From Alentia gelatinosa (taxonomy: Eukaryota; Annelida; Polychaeta; Phyllodocida; Polynoidae): a DNA stretch of 64,000 nt. The notes under the pieces are model-generated. The model saw nothing but the letters and a program-made list of their open reading frames with translations. It did no database searches and had not been told where the DNA came from. The DNA lies in contig OX465589.1 in NCBI GenBank assembly GCA_950022655.1, forward strand, positions 25,163,626 to 25,227,625. Direction: 5' to 3'. Below, one piece after another: positions 50,501 to 57,660 of this stretch (position 1 is the stretch's first letter; each line of letters begins with the position of its first letter). The position numbers and the translations under genes are program-made.

Positions 50501-53500
50501 ACCGAGACGTAAAACTACACAAACAAACAAAATAATCCCTGTACTTATTGAGTCTTCCGCAATAATACGTGTAGCATAGAATGTACTCTGCTTATTGGTC
50601 TCCATTCATGTATCAGAGACGGCAGCCTCCCACTTTTCCATGAAAATCCACTTTTCATTTTCAATCAACAAATTCTTTTTCCTTGTGTTAAGTAAATTTT
50701 ATATTGATTGAGCCTCATTCGTACCCAAAAAACAGTGGTTTGAACCTCCCCCACAAACCCAGACACGTATCGTGGCTTACATGAATGTGTTTTCGACTTT
50801 TCGCAGTGTCTCTGAGGCTGTAAATTCTACATGGAAAATAGTTGATTTTTTCTGAACCCAACTGATAAAATACCCAACTTGTAGAAACTATCATCCAGTT
50901 ATTATTTTAGAATCAATTGTAAACTTTCACTCATTGAAAGTTGGACATTACTGTGGAGATCGCCCACCCTCAGTGGTATTGTACAACTGGTCACGGTTAG
51001 TACAACCTCACTGTCATCATATAGAATGGTATAAGTTGGACGATATAAAGGGATTTCGAGGACAGTTCCCCATGTTCACATGATCATGTCGGCCGCGGTA
51101 CTATCTATGAAGGTGATCTGATTTGGGCGGTGCTGTGGAGCTTCCCTCATTGGTTGTGTTCTGGTGGTTACAGTTGGCGCGGCGGCTGGATGACCTTCTG
51201 GAGCTGCTGTGTACGGACATCGTGGCCGACGACGTGGACATGGTGGAGACGGCGCTGCGCATCCTGCAGGAAAAGGTCGACACCATCAGTAAGTACCAAG
51301 TGTTCAATAATCTCATTTCCTATAAGAGGATGTGCAGATAAGTATAGGGAATAAATTTAAAGAGCTGGGTGTCCTAAATTTTATTATCATTATTTTTTTT
51401 ATTAAACCAAACATCATCTGATACAACAGGTCTTCCTGATGCATAAGTTTATCACTCTCACCACGGACCTATATCCAAGTCCGTGCTCTCACATACAAGA
51501 AACACTTTTTGTAAGAAGATTGTCCACCAGAGATTGAATATGGCGTTCAATGACGTGGTCAAGTGTGACAAATATTTTGTTTTTCCTGATTTGTGTATCT
51601 GTAATTCTACCAAACTATATCCCAGTGACAGAAAAAAAGCCCCCCAAAAACAACCCAACAGATTATGTTCTGCCGTAAAACAGGTCTAAATTAATCGAGA
51701 TCAGAATGATTACTTGGTTCCTTTCTGGGATATGAAAGTTCTCACTGCCTTCAGTCCTACATTATCGTTTAATAGGCTTTAGGCGATAATAGTGTTGAAA
51801 TAAATGAAAAGTTACATGTCACCTTAATTAAGATGATTTAGCGGCTGGTTGAATAAAAGTTGTAATAAAATCACCGTCACATTCCAGCCGTAGCAGCCGA
51901 GCAGGCGGTCAGTGAGGGACAGTCTCTCCTCGACCAACTCTCTCTCCCCGTCAAGAACGCCTTCGGCAAGGACGTCACACCGGACAACGCCGCCCGCACT
52001 GCGCATGTGCAGAAACTCCTCGACGAGCTACAGGAGCGGAAGTTGCGCGCAGACGAGCTGGCGGGCGTGCGCAAACTGAAACTGCAGCAGATTCTCCAGC
52101 TGAGGACGTGTGAGAGGGACGCCGACCAGGTCCGTGCACGGCGCACCATGTGGCAACGCCTTCTTTACTCTCAATGTTACACTCAAACCACTCCAATATC
52201 AAATCTTAAAGTACCATAGACTAGAATGTATAGAAGATTTTCCTTCATCATATTGTAAGCCTTCATTATATTCACGGACTTACATAGTCTTCCAAATCTG
52301 TGTTGAATATTGCAATCCTTCATTATACACTGGACTCCTGTTTGTCTTATGATGTATCCACCAAATGTAACTAGATATGAGGGATCATTATGAAACGGCA
52401 ATATGTTTTGTATCATGTTTATAACTGAGTGAATTCTGAAATCCTCTCCTGACTGACACACACGACACAGCGACGCACATAAATACATGGTTATTATTCT
52501 TACATAAAGTCTTACTTGTACTTTACTTGTTTTTGTCCCATATCTCATTGATTCGGCCTCGTTGGGACATGGCACGAGCTGTTACTCAGCGTAAAATCAC
52601 AATAACCCAACTAGAACCCTGGCGAAACTTCGTTAACCTCGTTTGTGTTTGGTGCCCTCAGGCCATTCAGTGGATCGTCGAGCTGTGTGACGTCATGATG
52701 GCGTCACAGATGGAGCTGGGCCGTTCCCCGACGGAAGCAGAACAGATGCAGGTTGAACACCAGAAGTTTGAAACCACCGCCAAGGTGCGTGTAGCACGTA
52801 ATATTTAGTTAATTATGGCTGTAGTTTGTCACCGTATAGAAACAGTGGGAACATTGCATTTTACAAAATATGCACAATGCAATGTTTTTGTATAATTACG
52901 TATGTATATTTATGTGATACTGACGGGCAGTGGGGAGCTCAGTGGGTAAGGCGCTGTAATTATAACCCCAAGCTTGTAGGCTTGTAGGCACTGCAGCTAC
53001 CTTTTTATCCTACCCCTAATAAAAAAAAACGCCATAGACTTAGCATAGAAAATTGTTATGTGGCAGGCAGTGACATAAAGTGTTTTTTATGCCACTAGAG
53101 TAATAAAAAAAATTGACCAATCAGTGACCATGTTGTCAGCTACTATGAAAAAAGTTCCGTTGGTTGTTGAGTCGATATTTATCTTTAAGTAATACAAAAG
53201 CGTAGAGACGGGGTAGGATAAATACGAAACCGAACTCGAGTTAGCCTTGTCAGTCATTATACCACTCCGGTCAGGTCTGTTCCTCACTACGCTCAGCTAA
53301 CACTTCGCGTAGTAATACACGACCTGCCCGTCGTGGCATAAACACTGACAAAGCTAACTCTCGTTCAGTTTCTACTAATTCTTTCATCCCCAAGTGGTAG
53401 GCTTACTGCTATATCAGAGGTCATTCGTTCTCATAGCAGGTTTATGTGTCATGGGAACTAAAAGAACTCACAACTCGGTAGTGTGTGGGGGTGAGATTAG

Positions 53501-56500
53501 TGACATACTCCTCACAGTGAGCACGTCGTATTTTGCAGGGCACGTACGAGTACGGCAAACAGCTCCTACAGGCGGCGCTGGTCCTACGCAGGTCGTTACG
53601 TTACGACTTAGAACCGAACACGAGGCAAGGCCAGGAACTAGCGGCCGCCTGGAAGAAGTTCTCACAGGGCATCAACGAGCGGGCAATCCGCCTCAACAAC
53701 GTCTTCATCTTCAACAAGAACGCCGACGCCGTACGTAGTTAACCCTCAGTTACCGCCTTAAAGCTGCTCCTAACCCGGACACTGTTTGGTTACGAGAATC
53801 TGAAGAAAGTAGTAATAATTTGTTTGTAAATAAGGCACAACTCAAGACAGTGAAATGAAATGGAAATACAGGATGGTATTTATTTGCTTATTTTAGATAA
53901 CAACGTTTCGGATTATTGTAAATCCTTCAAGAGGTTAGTAGTAATAATTGGAATAACCCATAAAATATTTACAAACACCAATAAAAATCGAATAACTAAG
54001 AGTTATCTAGCGACAAATCTTATGATTTGAAATAGATAAAATTCTGAAATGATGATAAAAAGTTGTCATTCACATTCAAATCAGAATACATGTGTATAAG
54101 CCCCCTTACGAATATAGGGCAATAGGTGATTATTGGGGCAACTTAATTTTTATTATTATATACCGGTGCACGAATGTCTCATATATACGCCCTAGTAGTA
54201 ATGATTTCACTGTGGCGTAATATATATAATACTACCCTCCGTACCACGTGATCACTCATTCTTCTATTTAGCGAGTTGTAGAATGGCATTTCTAGGTATA
54301 TAATAATAAAAAGACATAGTGAGTGTGTCTGAATTCCATCTGTTCCTCGGTATTTTGGTCAGAAATACTCACCGAATTCAAAGAATGAGGTGAGCATTTC
54401 TGACCAAAATATCTCTGAACAGATTCCATTCAGACACAATAACCATGTCTTTCTATAATATACAACAAACACATATAATGTAATGAATATAAACTTAAGA
54501 ATTTGACTGTCATAGAGTGGAATCTTAAGCTCAAACTTATACTGCCCTGGTGTTGTGTAGCTGCTGGAGAACGTGGAGGAGATGATCCTCGTGATCAGTC
54601 GCTGTGTGAATCTGGAGATCACCGTGGAGGCTCTGGTGATTGGCTATGAATCATCACGTGATCACCTCAAGCGTCAATACGACGAGACAGTAAAGCTGGG
54701 GGAGGACTTACTCCAGCGTCTGGCCATGCCAGTACTAACACTAGACGGGTATGTAACTATGGCTGATCTTAAGATACCGCAGCTTTCCACTTTTCCATGG
54801 AAACCCATGGAAACCCATGTTTCATTTTAGTATAAAAAATGTTCTTTATGTACAAAACAAAGATTTATACCAATAATCCAGTGGTTTGACATTTTTGAAA
54901 TTTTTTATTGCATACTGCCTCTTCTATGATAACCTTCTACAACATTCAGATGAAAACATGTTGAAAAATGTATTTCTCTTACTTTACGATGTGTGTATTG
55001 AATTTGTTGAAAAAATAGAAACATATTGAGAAACCATTGCCCCTCCTCTTTTTTTCCAGAGATGAAAAACACTTCACTTTAGATGACGAGGGCACTTCAG
55101 AGGTCATCAAGGGCAAGATGGCGCTACTGAAAACCAAAATGACGAACCTGAAGCGGTACTGGGACGAGCAGACGCAGGGCCTGCACCTGGGGCTGCAGGG
55201 CGAGCTGCTGGGACCGGACGGGCGCGTCATCCGCCCGGCGGCCGGCGCGCAGGACACGGGCAGCGCCGCCGACACCGCCAACAACAAGATCAAACACCGC
55301 AAACACACCATCGGGGCCTCCACCGGCGACCTCGAGAACCTGGACACGGAGAACTGCGAGGCACGCGAGAAGAGGATGGCTGAAATGGCTAATGAGGTCA
55401 AGGAGACGCTGGCCAGCCGGAAGTCACTGTGGGATGACCTGATGGAGCAGACGCCGACACGACCTCCGGTTAATAAGAACAAGGTCAACCAGAGGTCATC
55501 CTCCGAGGACCAGATTACGCCAGAAATCGGCCCCAGTCTGCATAGCTCACTTGAGATCCACAGTCTCCAGTCGCAGAAGTCGCCTGAAGGTCTGACCTCA
55601 GAGAGATCTTTCGAAAGCCAGGTATCAGAGAGGTCGTTCGAAGGACCGGAGCTTTCTCAAAGGTCGCTTGAAAGTCAGATCTATCAGAGGTCACCTGAAG
55701 GTCAGAGTAATGAGGACTCGCAAAGTGGTTCCTTCTCCCCGCGCCAAGTGGCGCCACCGCTAGATCAACAGCGTTCGAGAATGAGCTTCAATGAAGGGGA
55801 GTGGGAGTCGGAATGGGCTGAGGTGGAGTCCAAGCTACGAAATGTGAGTATTCCTTTGATTCATTCATCCGTTAACATTCAAAGCATACCAGTTTTCTAT
55901 ATATATTCCTAATCCATACGGGATTCCAATACGCAACTCCCATGCACTACATCTCGACAACATATCACACTACTTTGTGGAATTTGATCATACATTGATA
56001 ACTTCTTTGCTATAAATATCACTTGTCTATCTATATAAATCTACCTGTTGTATCGTATAGCATATCAGGGACATACAAAAGGCAAGTTATATGAACAAAC
56101 TATAAATAAATGTAGAAAGAAGACATAGAAATAGGTTAAGCAGCATGGTTAGTGCATGCACCGATCTTTAAAAGAGTAAAACTTTCATTAGATTGTCATA
56201 TATTGAACATTGTACATTAAGTAGAATCTCCTTAGACTGCATGGACTGGGCTCGACTGTTACATTTAGGTTGATTTACTTACTTCATATCGGGGGGATCC
56301 TTCGTAAATATTCTCTTCAGCGTACACACCATATGAAGGTACCTTACTCTAAGTCTTCCACCCTGCCAGTCTTAGTAAATCAGAGTGTTGATAGAGGTCT
56401 CTGCTGTGCCGCATCTCAGAATTCATTCACGAAACACTCACCCGGTGGCAGCCTCGTGCCATCTCGATCTACCGCCTACCGACGTGTTACGGTACTACTG

Positions 56501-57660
56501 CCACCATTTCCTCCTTGGAGTACAGATCCCGTTAGCATTCTTATAATCATGGCACCCTGATTGTTCCAGTCCAGCGTCTTCTGACTGACACGCACGACAC
56601 AGCGACGCGCATAAAACATGGTTATTATTCTTACATGAAATTTTACTTCAGTCGTCATTAACGTATTGTCTCTAGCCAGTCCCGCTTTGAACAGAACTGC
56701 CTAAGATTGTAGTCTCCTTGTAGTTTGTGTTGTGTGCATTCTTGTTGGCGCCCTAAACGGGCAAGTCGTCTGCTGGGCAAAGCAGACGACATTTGGTCTG
56801 TTGTATATCTGGATGTTTCACAATCTCCCATCCACGATGGTGCTAACTACGTTTTATCAGCTAACCACAATCTACAATCATTCAAAACAAAATTACTAGT
56901 TGTACCCTTCTCACATGCAACGCCCGTAGATCACGTCACGCGTGACGTCAGACACCATGACACGAGTGTCTACAATCTAACCCAAGTACTTCATTCTGTA
57001 CAAACTCTGTCCAGCTTTACATGTACATAAAAACTCGCTTGCCTCGTGGTCGTGTGCGGCAAAGGAGCACTGTTCTCAGCCCCGGGCCGATTTTGTGATT
57101 GTGCCTAATTGTAGTGTTCACATTCTTAATTCAGCGCAATATTAGATTTACTGTTTAACAACAAACTCATATTACCTAGTATTATTAACTGATATATAGA
57201 AAACAATATATACCTCGATCAGATTAAGAAGATCTCCTTAAATTTAAAAAACATGGAATTTGAAAAAAAAAAATTCTGATACTCTTACAAAGGATACCCA
57301 AATAGACCAAAATAAAATGCTAGGAATAGTGTTTTTGGGGAAAATAGCATAAGTGCTGGTATTTATTCAGGAAACGATGTTTCGACTATTACATTCTCTT
57401 TACATTAGCCTTAATCAAAGTAATCACTGAAACCCTTTAAGTGCCACACAACAATTTAAGCATCAACATTAGAAAGAACTTAGTGACCAGTGATCGTGCA
57501 CCCTTTTGCACAGCTACATGGCCCTAATAGTTTTCTTTCTCTCCGCCAGGGGCATGAGTGGCACTTCGTGGCCGGGTCTCTTCCCACCCTGTACCGCCCC
57601 AATGCATGCTGGGGGCAGGAACCGGAAGTTAGTGGCCGCACACGCGCTCTATCTTTCTGA
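35372..57660 (+). CDS. SESTD1: SESTD1 orthologue, 15-exon core gene (SEC14 + spectrin repeats)
   Basis: Fifteen exons join in frame with canonical GT-AG introns: 35372-35549, 45708-45798, 46321-46434, 47541-47648, 48120-48297, 48956-49176, 49536-49658, 50254-50445, 51174-51288, 51888-52129, 52662-52784, 53539-53730, 54561-54748, 55060-55843, 57550-57660. From the ATG at 35,380 the product is about 983 residues. Residues 1-161 match the SEC14/CRAL-TRIO-like N-terminus of vertebrate SESTD1 (LSGGRDGRGG, GFTVIVDNR, DLGGTMPYNHETWLNNRL); about 220-690 form helical spectrin-type repeats (VVDWI, GKDVTPDN, YEYGKQLLQA). In mammals SESTD1 binds phosphoinositides, regulates TRPC4/5 channels and interacts with Dact1/Vangl2 in planar polarity and Rho signalling. 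Vertebrate SESTD1 is about 700 residues; this one carries a unique C-terminal tail. Family assignment rests on remembered homology, and exon borders on splice consensus plus phase continuity. Trio/Kalirin also have SEC14 plus spectrin repeats, but the exon 1-5 and exon 10-14 sequences resemble SESTD1 specifically and no RhoGEF domain follows. Confidence 0.9.
37404..37770 (-). repeat. GTATAC-iteron/hairpin repeat, copy 2 (inverted)
   Basis: It starts with a 130-bp inverted repeat (37,404-37,533; arms CGATGGTTTTTTGAACAGGC and GCCTGTTAGAAAAAAACCATCG), centred on a self-complementary TAATACACTAACGTTAG stretch. Then comes sequence matching copy 1 in reverse orientation, with GTATAC at 37,650, 37,671, 37,694 and 37,742. 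Confidence 0.7.
37890..38395. repeat. 45-bp minisatellite
   Basis: About eleven diverged units of roughly 45 bases, of the pattern CAGTCACAGTGAAGCCTCTC then AGACTACCAGTGACTGTGTTTA. A small palindrome (AACTGTTAACACAGTTATATAACTGTG) lies near 38,170. Because 45 is a multiple of three, several frames stay open on both strands; those frames are repeat by-products, not genes. Confidence 0.85.
39783..39935. repeat. GCGTAAGCGGACAC-type dispersed palindrome, copy 2 (diverged)
   Basis: GATTAGCGGACCACCC at the left and GGGTGGTCCACTTAGCGGG at the right are inverted, with CCGGGACCGCTTTGGCCCGG inside. Same theme as the copies at 35.07 and 50.05 kb. Confidence 0.5.
42024..42253. repeat. Inverted repeat element next to a SINE
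   Basis: The inner hairpin at 42,024-42,092 (GGGGGACATTGGGTTCAGTG / CATTGAATCCAATGTCCCCC) is followed by a second pair, AATCGTTAATAGCGACC at 42,095 and GCTATTAACGATT at 42,217, then GAGACC / GGTCTC. The right side runs directly into a truncated SINE. Confidence 0.55.
42250..42530 (+). mobile_element. tRNA-Thr-derived SINE, 5'-truncated
   Basis: It begins within the tRNA-like head (TCTGGACTCGTAACCCCAAG), continues with the family body (GTAGATTTACTGCTATAT, CTCTCACCTCGGTAAAT) and ends in a CAA-rich tail. The missing 5' end abuts the inverted repeat at 42,024-42,253. Confidence 0.75.
43410..43740 (+). mobile_element. tRNA-Thr-derived SINE, full-length copy with target duplication
   Basis: It starts with a tRNA-like head: A-box AGCTAGGTCAGTGG, an anticodon loop reading CT-TGT-AA (Thr) at 43,445-43,451, and B-box GCTTCGAGTCC. 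The body contains the motif TTTACTGCTATAT, then CTCTCACCTCAGTAAAT, and ends in CCAAACAACCAAC. The 12-bp sequence ATAGTGCAGTAG directly flanks it at 43,398-43,409 and 43,741-43,752, proving retroposition. It is the best copy in the window for defining the family. Confidence 0.9.
45708..45798 (+). CDS. SESTD1: SESTD1 core exon 2: SEC14-like domain
   Basis: Acceptor TATTGTTACAG, donor CCAG|GTAAGA. Encodes EESAAKGFTVIVDNREGYWR and onward, matching the SEC14 strand GFTVIVDGR of vertebrate SESTD1. Ends in phase 0. It follows a 10.2-kb intron, the largest inside the core gene. Confidence 0.93.
46321..46434 (+). CDS. SESTD1: SESTD1 core exon 3: SEC14-like domain
   Basis: Acceptor CGTTTTACAG followed directly by CAG, giving a NAGNAG tandem acceptor; use of the second site would start the exon at 46,324 and drop one Gln. 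Donor TTTGAG|GTAACT. 38 codons, both ends phase 0. Encodes the central SEC14 strands (GVYVLRPDQILDRQ, FRKDKTALSFE). Confidence 0.92.
46667..47030 (+). repeat. GTATAC-iteron/hairpin repeat, copy 3 (different sequence, same layout)
   Basis: A 107-bp inverted repeat (46,667-46,773; arms GAGAAAGTCAAAGTTAC / GTAACTTTGACTTTCTC) is followed about 200 bases on by three GTATAC motifs at 46,979, 46,999 and 47,019 in near-identical 20-bp units (GTATACGGCAACCTTGGGTA). It lies in the intron after SESTD1 exon 3. The hairpin sequence recurs at 63,616. Confidence 0.7.
47541..47648 (+). CDS. SESTD1: SESTD1 core exon 4: end of SEC14-like domain
   Basis: Acceptor TTGTAGCCGCAG, donor AGACTT|GTGAGT; 36 codons, phase 0 at both ends. 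Contains the conserved LTADLGGTMPYNHETWLNNR, the counterpart of [20 protein letters not shown] in vertebrate SESTD1 and the typical C-terminal SEC14 motif. Confidence 0.93.
48120..48297 (+). CDS. SESTD1: SESTD1 core exon 5: linker to the spectrin region
   Basis: Acceptor TACTGGACAG, donor AACAG|GTACAC. Codes for 59 residues starting ALERFLREARSVGRHLD, matching the post-SEC14 helix of vertebrate SESTD1, then an Arg/Leu-rich helical linker. Ends in phase 1. Very GC-rich at third codon positions compared with the surrounding intron. Confidence 0.9.
48956..49176 (+). CDS. SESTD1: SESTD1 core exon 6: spectrin region
   Basis: Acceptor GTTGTCACCAG, donor AAAACG|GTCAGT. Completes a split Gly codon and encodes 73 further residues, including the helix VAMNQVKRSVEMLENRLDKL and WQERDRELSQ, typical heptad-like spectrin helix sequence. 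Ends in phase 0. Confidence 0.9.
49536..49658 (+). CDS. SESTD1: SESTD1 core exon 7: spectrin repeat, first part
   Basis: Acceptor CTGGTTGTAG, donor TGCACG|GTCAGT; 41 codons, phase 0 at both ends. Begins VVDWIVGPAEKLL, with the Trp typical of spectrin helix A, and aligns with VVNWLEGPGSEQL in vertebrate SESTD1. It has exactly the length of exon 11, which begins the same way. Confidence 0.92.
50052..50215. repeat. GCGTAAGCGGACAC-type dispersed palindrome, copy 3 (compound)
   Basis: CCCCGCGTAAGCGGACACAC, GTCCGCTTACGCGAGG and GTGTCCGTTAGGCGGGGTTC are alternating forward and inverted copies of one motif, just before SESTD1 exon 8 (intron sequence). Confidence 0.6.
50254..50445 (+). CDS. SESTD1: SESTD1 core exon 8: spectrin repeat, second part
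   Basis: Acceptor ATGATTGACAG, donor GAAGAG|GTCAGC; 64 codons, phase 0 at both ends. Encodes DTYGTYAELRHRVDELLKEG and a basic helix ending in RRRNLVITSVRFHRLFEE. Same length as exon 12, which also starts with a xTYxxY pattern, so the two exons are probably equivalent halves of duplicated repeats. Confidence 0.92.
51174..51288 (+). CDS. SESTD1: SESTD1 core exon 9: spectrin repeat
   Basis: Acceptor GTGGTTACAG, donor ATCA|GTAAGT. Encodes LARRLDDLLELLCTDIVADD, counterpart of the vertebrate LSQQLDGLLGMLCVDV stretch, then VETALRILQEKVDTI. Ends in phase 1. Confidence 0.92.
51888..52129 (+). CDS. SESTD1: SESTD1 core exon 10: spectrin repeat, most conserved segment
   Basis: Acceptor TCACATTCCAG; the donor CAG|GTCCGT is weaker than the others. 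Completes a split Thr codon and encodes 80 residues including the strongly conserved FGKDVTPDN (vertebrate YGKDVTIEN) and VRKLKLQQILQLRTCERDAD (vertebrate [20 protein letters not shown]). Ends in phase 0. Confidence 0.94.
52443..52512 (+). repeat. Dispersed repeat pair, copy 1
   Basis: CTGACTGACACACACGACAC and ATGGTTATTATTCTTACAT are shared in order with 56,579-56,640 over about 70 bases with few differences. It lies in the intron before SESTD1 exon 11. Confidence 0.7.
52662..52784 (+). CDS. SESTD1: SESTD1 core exon 11: spectrin repeat, first part
   Basis: Acceptor GGTGCCCTCAG, donor GCCAAG|GTGCGT; 41 codons, phase 0 at both ends. Starts AIQWIVELCDVMM, matching AVEWLSELLDALL of vertebrate SESTD1. 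Same length as exon 7. Confidence 0.92.
52929..53510 (+). mobile_element. tRNA-derived SINE split by a hairpin insertion, in the SESTD1 intron after exon 11
   Basis: The head (GGGGAGCTCAGTGGGTAAGGCGC..., 52,930-53,018) and body (CCCCAAGTGGTAGGCTTACTGC to GGGGGTGAGATTAG, about 53,386-53,505) match the family, but about 370 bases of unrelated hairpin-bearing sequence separate them. The 3' end stops close to the exon-12 acceptor. Confidence 0.65.
53019..53385. mobile_element. Hairpin-bearing insertion inside a SINE
   Basis: The stretch separates the 5' and 3' parts of a tRNA-derived SINE. It contains an inverted repeat at 53,225-53,372 (arms CGAAACCGAACTCGAGTTAGC and GCTAACTCTCGTTCAGTTTC) with a TTCGCGTAGTAATACAC core similar to the GACGCGAAGTAATACAC part of the 37.4-kb hairpin. 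Borders are approximate. No coding frame. Confidence 0.55.
53539..53730 (+). CDS. SESTD1: SESTD1 core exon 12: spectrin repeat, second part
   Basis: Acceptor GTATTTTGCAG, donor GACGCC|GTACGT; 64 codons, phase 0 at both ends. GTYEYGKQLLQAALVLRRSL aligns with [20 protein letters not shown] of vertebrate SESTD1; AAAWKKFSQGINERAIRL aligns with NRVWKQFTIASEERVHRL. Same length as exon 8. Confidence 0.94.
54298..54461. repeat. 164-bp inverted repeat in the SESTD1 intron before exon 13
   Basis: Arms include GTCTGAATTCCATCTGTTC / GAACAGATTCCATTCAGAC and ATTTTGGTCAGAAATACTCAC / GTGAGCATTTCTGACCAAAAT, around a loop of about 15 bases. The near-perfect pairing suggests a recent MITE-like insertion; it would also form a long hairpin in the pre-mRNA, 100 bases upstream of exon 13. 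Confidence 0.7.
54561..54748 (+). CDS. SESTD1: SESTD1 core exon 13
   Basis: Acceptor TGTTGTGTAG, donor GACGG|GTATGT. Encodes LLENVEEMILVI, then VKLGEDLLQRLAMPVLTLDG, aligning with VGKSLLDRLTVPVVYPDG of vertebrate SESTD1. Ends in phase 2; the split Gly codon is completed at 55,060. Confidence 0.92.
55060..55843 (+). CDS. SESTD1: SESTD1 core exon 14: C-terminal core and disordered extension
   Basis: Acceptor TTTTTTTCCAG, donor CGAAAT|GTGAGT; 261 full codons. The first 50 or so residues (KGKMALLKTKMTNLKRYWDE) match the last part of vertebrate SESTD1 (IRDRMKLVNLKRQQLRHPE), where that protein ends. The rest is specific to this lineage: a Gly/Ala-rich stretch, a charged helix (AEMANEVKETLASRKSLWDD) and a degenerate Ser-Arg-Ser repeat of the type S-E/Q-R-S-F/L/P-E-S/G-Q, four to five copies at about 55,590-55,720. 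It finishes with an acidic tryptophan-bearing stretch (EGEWESEWAEVESKLR). Ends in phase 0. Confidence 0.88.
55844..57549 (+). other. SESTD1 last intron
   Basis: Contains the repeat copy at 56.58 kb, a hairpin at about 56,764-56,790 and otherwise AT-rich sequence. Frames at 56,270-56,560 and 56,725-57,030 have no recognisable product. Confidence 0.4.
56575..56645 (+). repeat. Dispersed repeat pair, copy 2
   Basis: Matches 52,443-52,512 (CTGACTGACACGCACGACAC then ACATGGTTATTATTCTTACA). It is in the intron before the terminal SESTD1 exon. Further right, a hairpin GTCGTCTGCTGGGCAAAGCA...GAC follows at about 56,764, possibly part of the same old element. Confidence 0.65.
57550..57660 (+). CDS. 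SESTD1: SESTD1 terminal coding exon
   Basis: A pyrimidine-rich acceptor (TTTCTTTCTCTCCGCCAG) precedes a frame that is in phase with exon 14 and runs 36 codons to TGA at 57,658. It encodes GHEWHFVAGSLPTLYRP followed by a short Cys/Trp-containing end. The sequence has no counterpart I recognise, so the call rests on the splice site, phase and CpG-rich composition. If it were not used, the exon-14 frame read into its intron would end at 55,912. Confidence 0.68.
   Translation, partial: GHEWHFVAGSLPTLYRPNACWGQEPEVSGRTRALSF

Noticed and set aside
54979..55488. 169-codon minus-strand frame
   Set aside because: It is the reverse of SESTD1 exon 14, whose plus-strand frame has homology, splice sites and phase continuity.
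56725..57030. 101-codon plus-strand frame in the last SESTD1 intron
   Set aside because: No family resemblance, no splice sites at its edges and an adjacent dispersed repeat; treated as chance.
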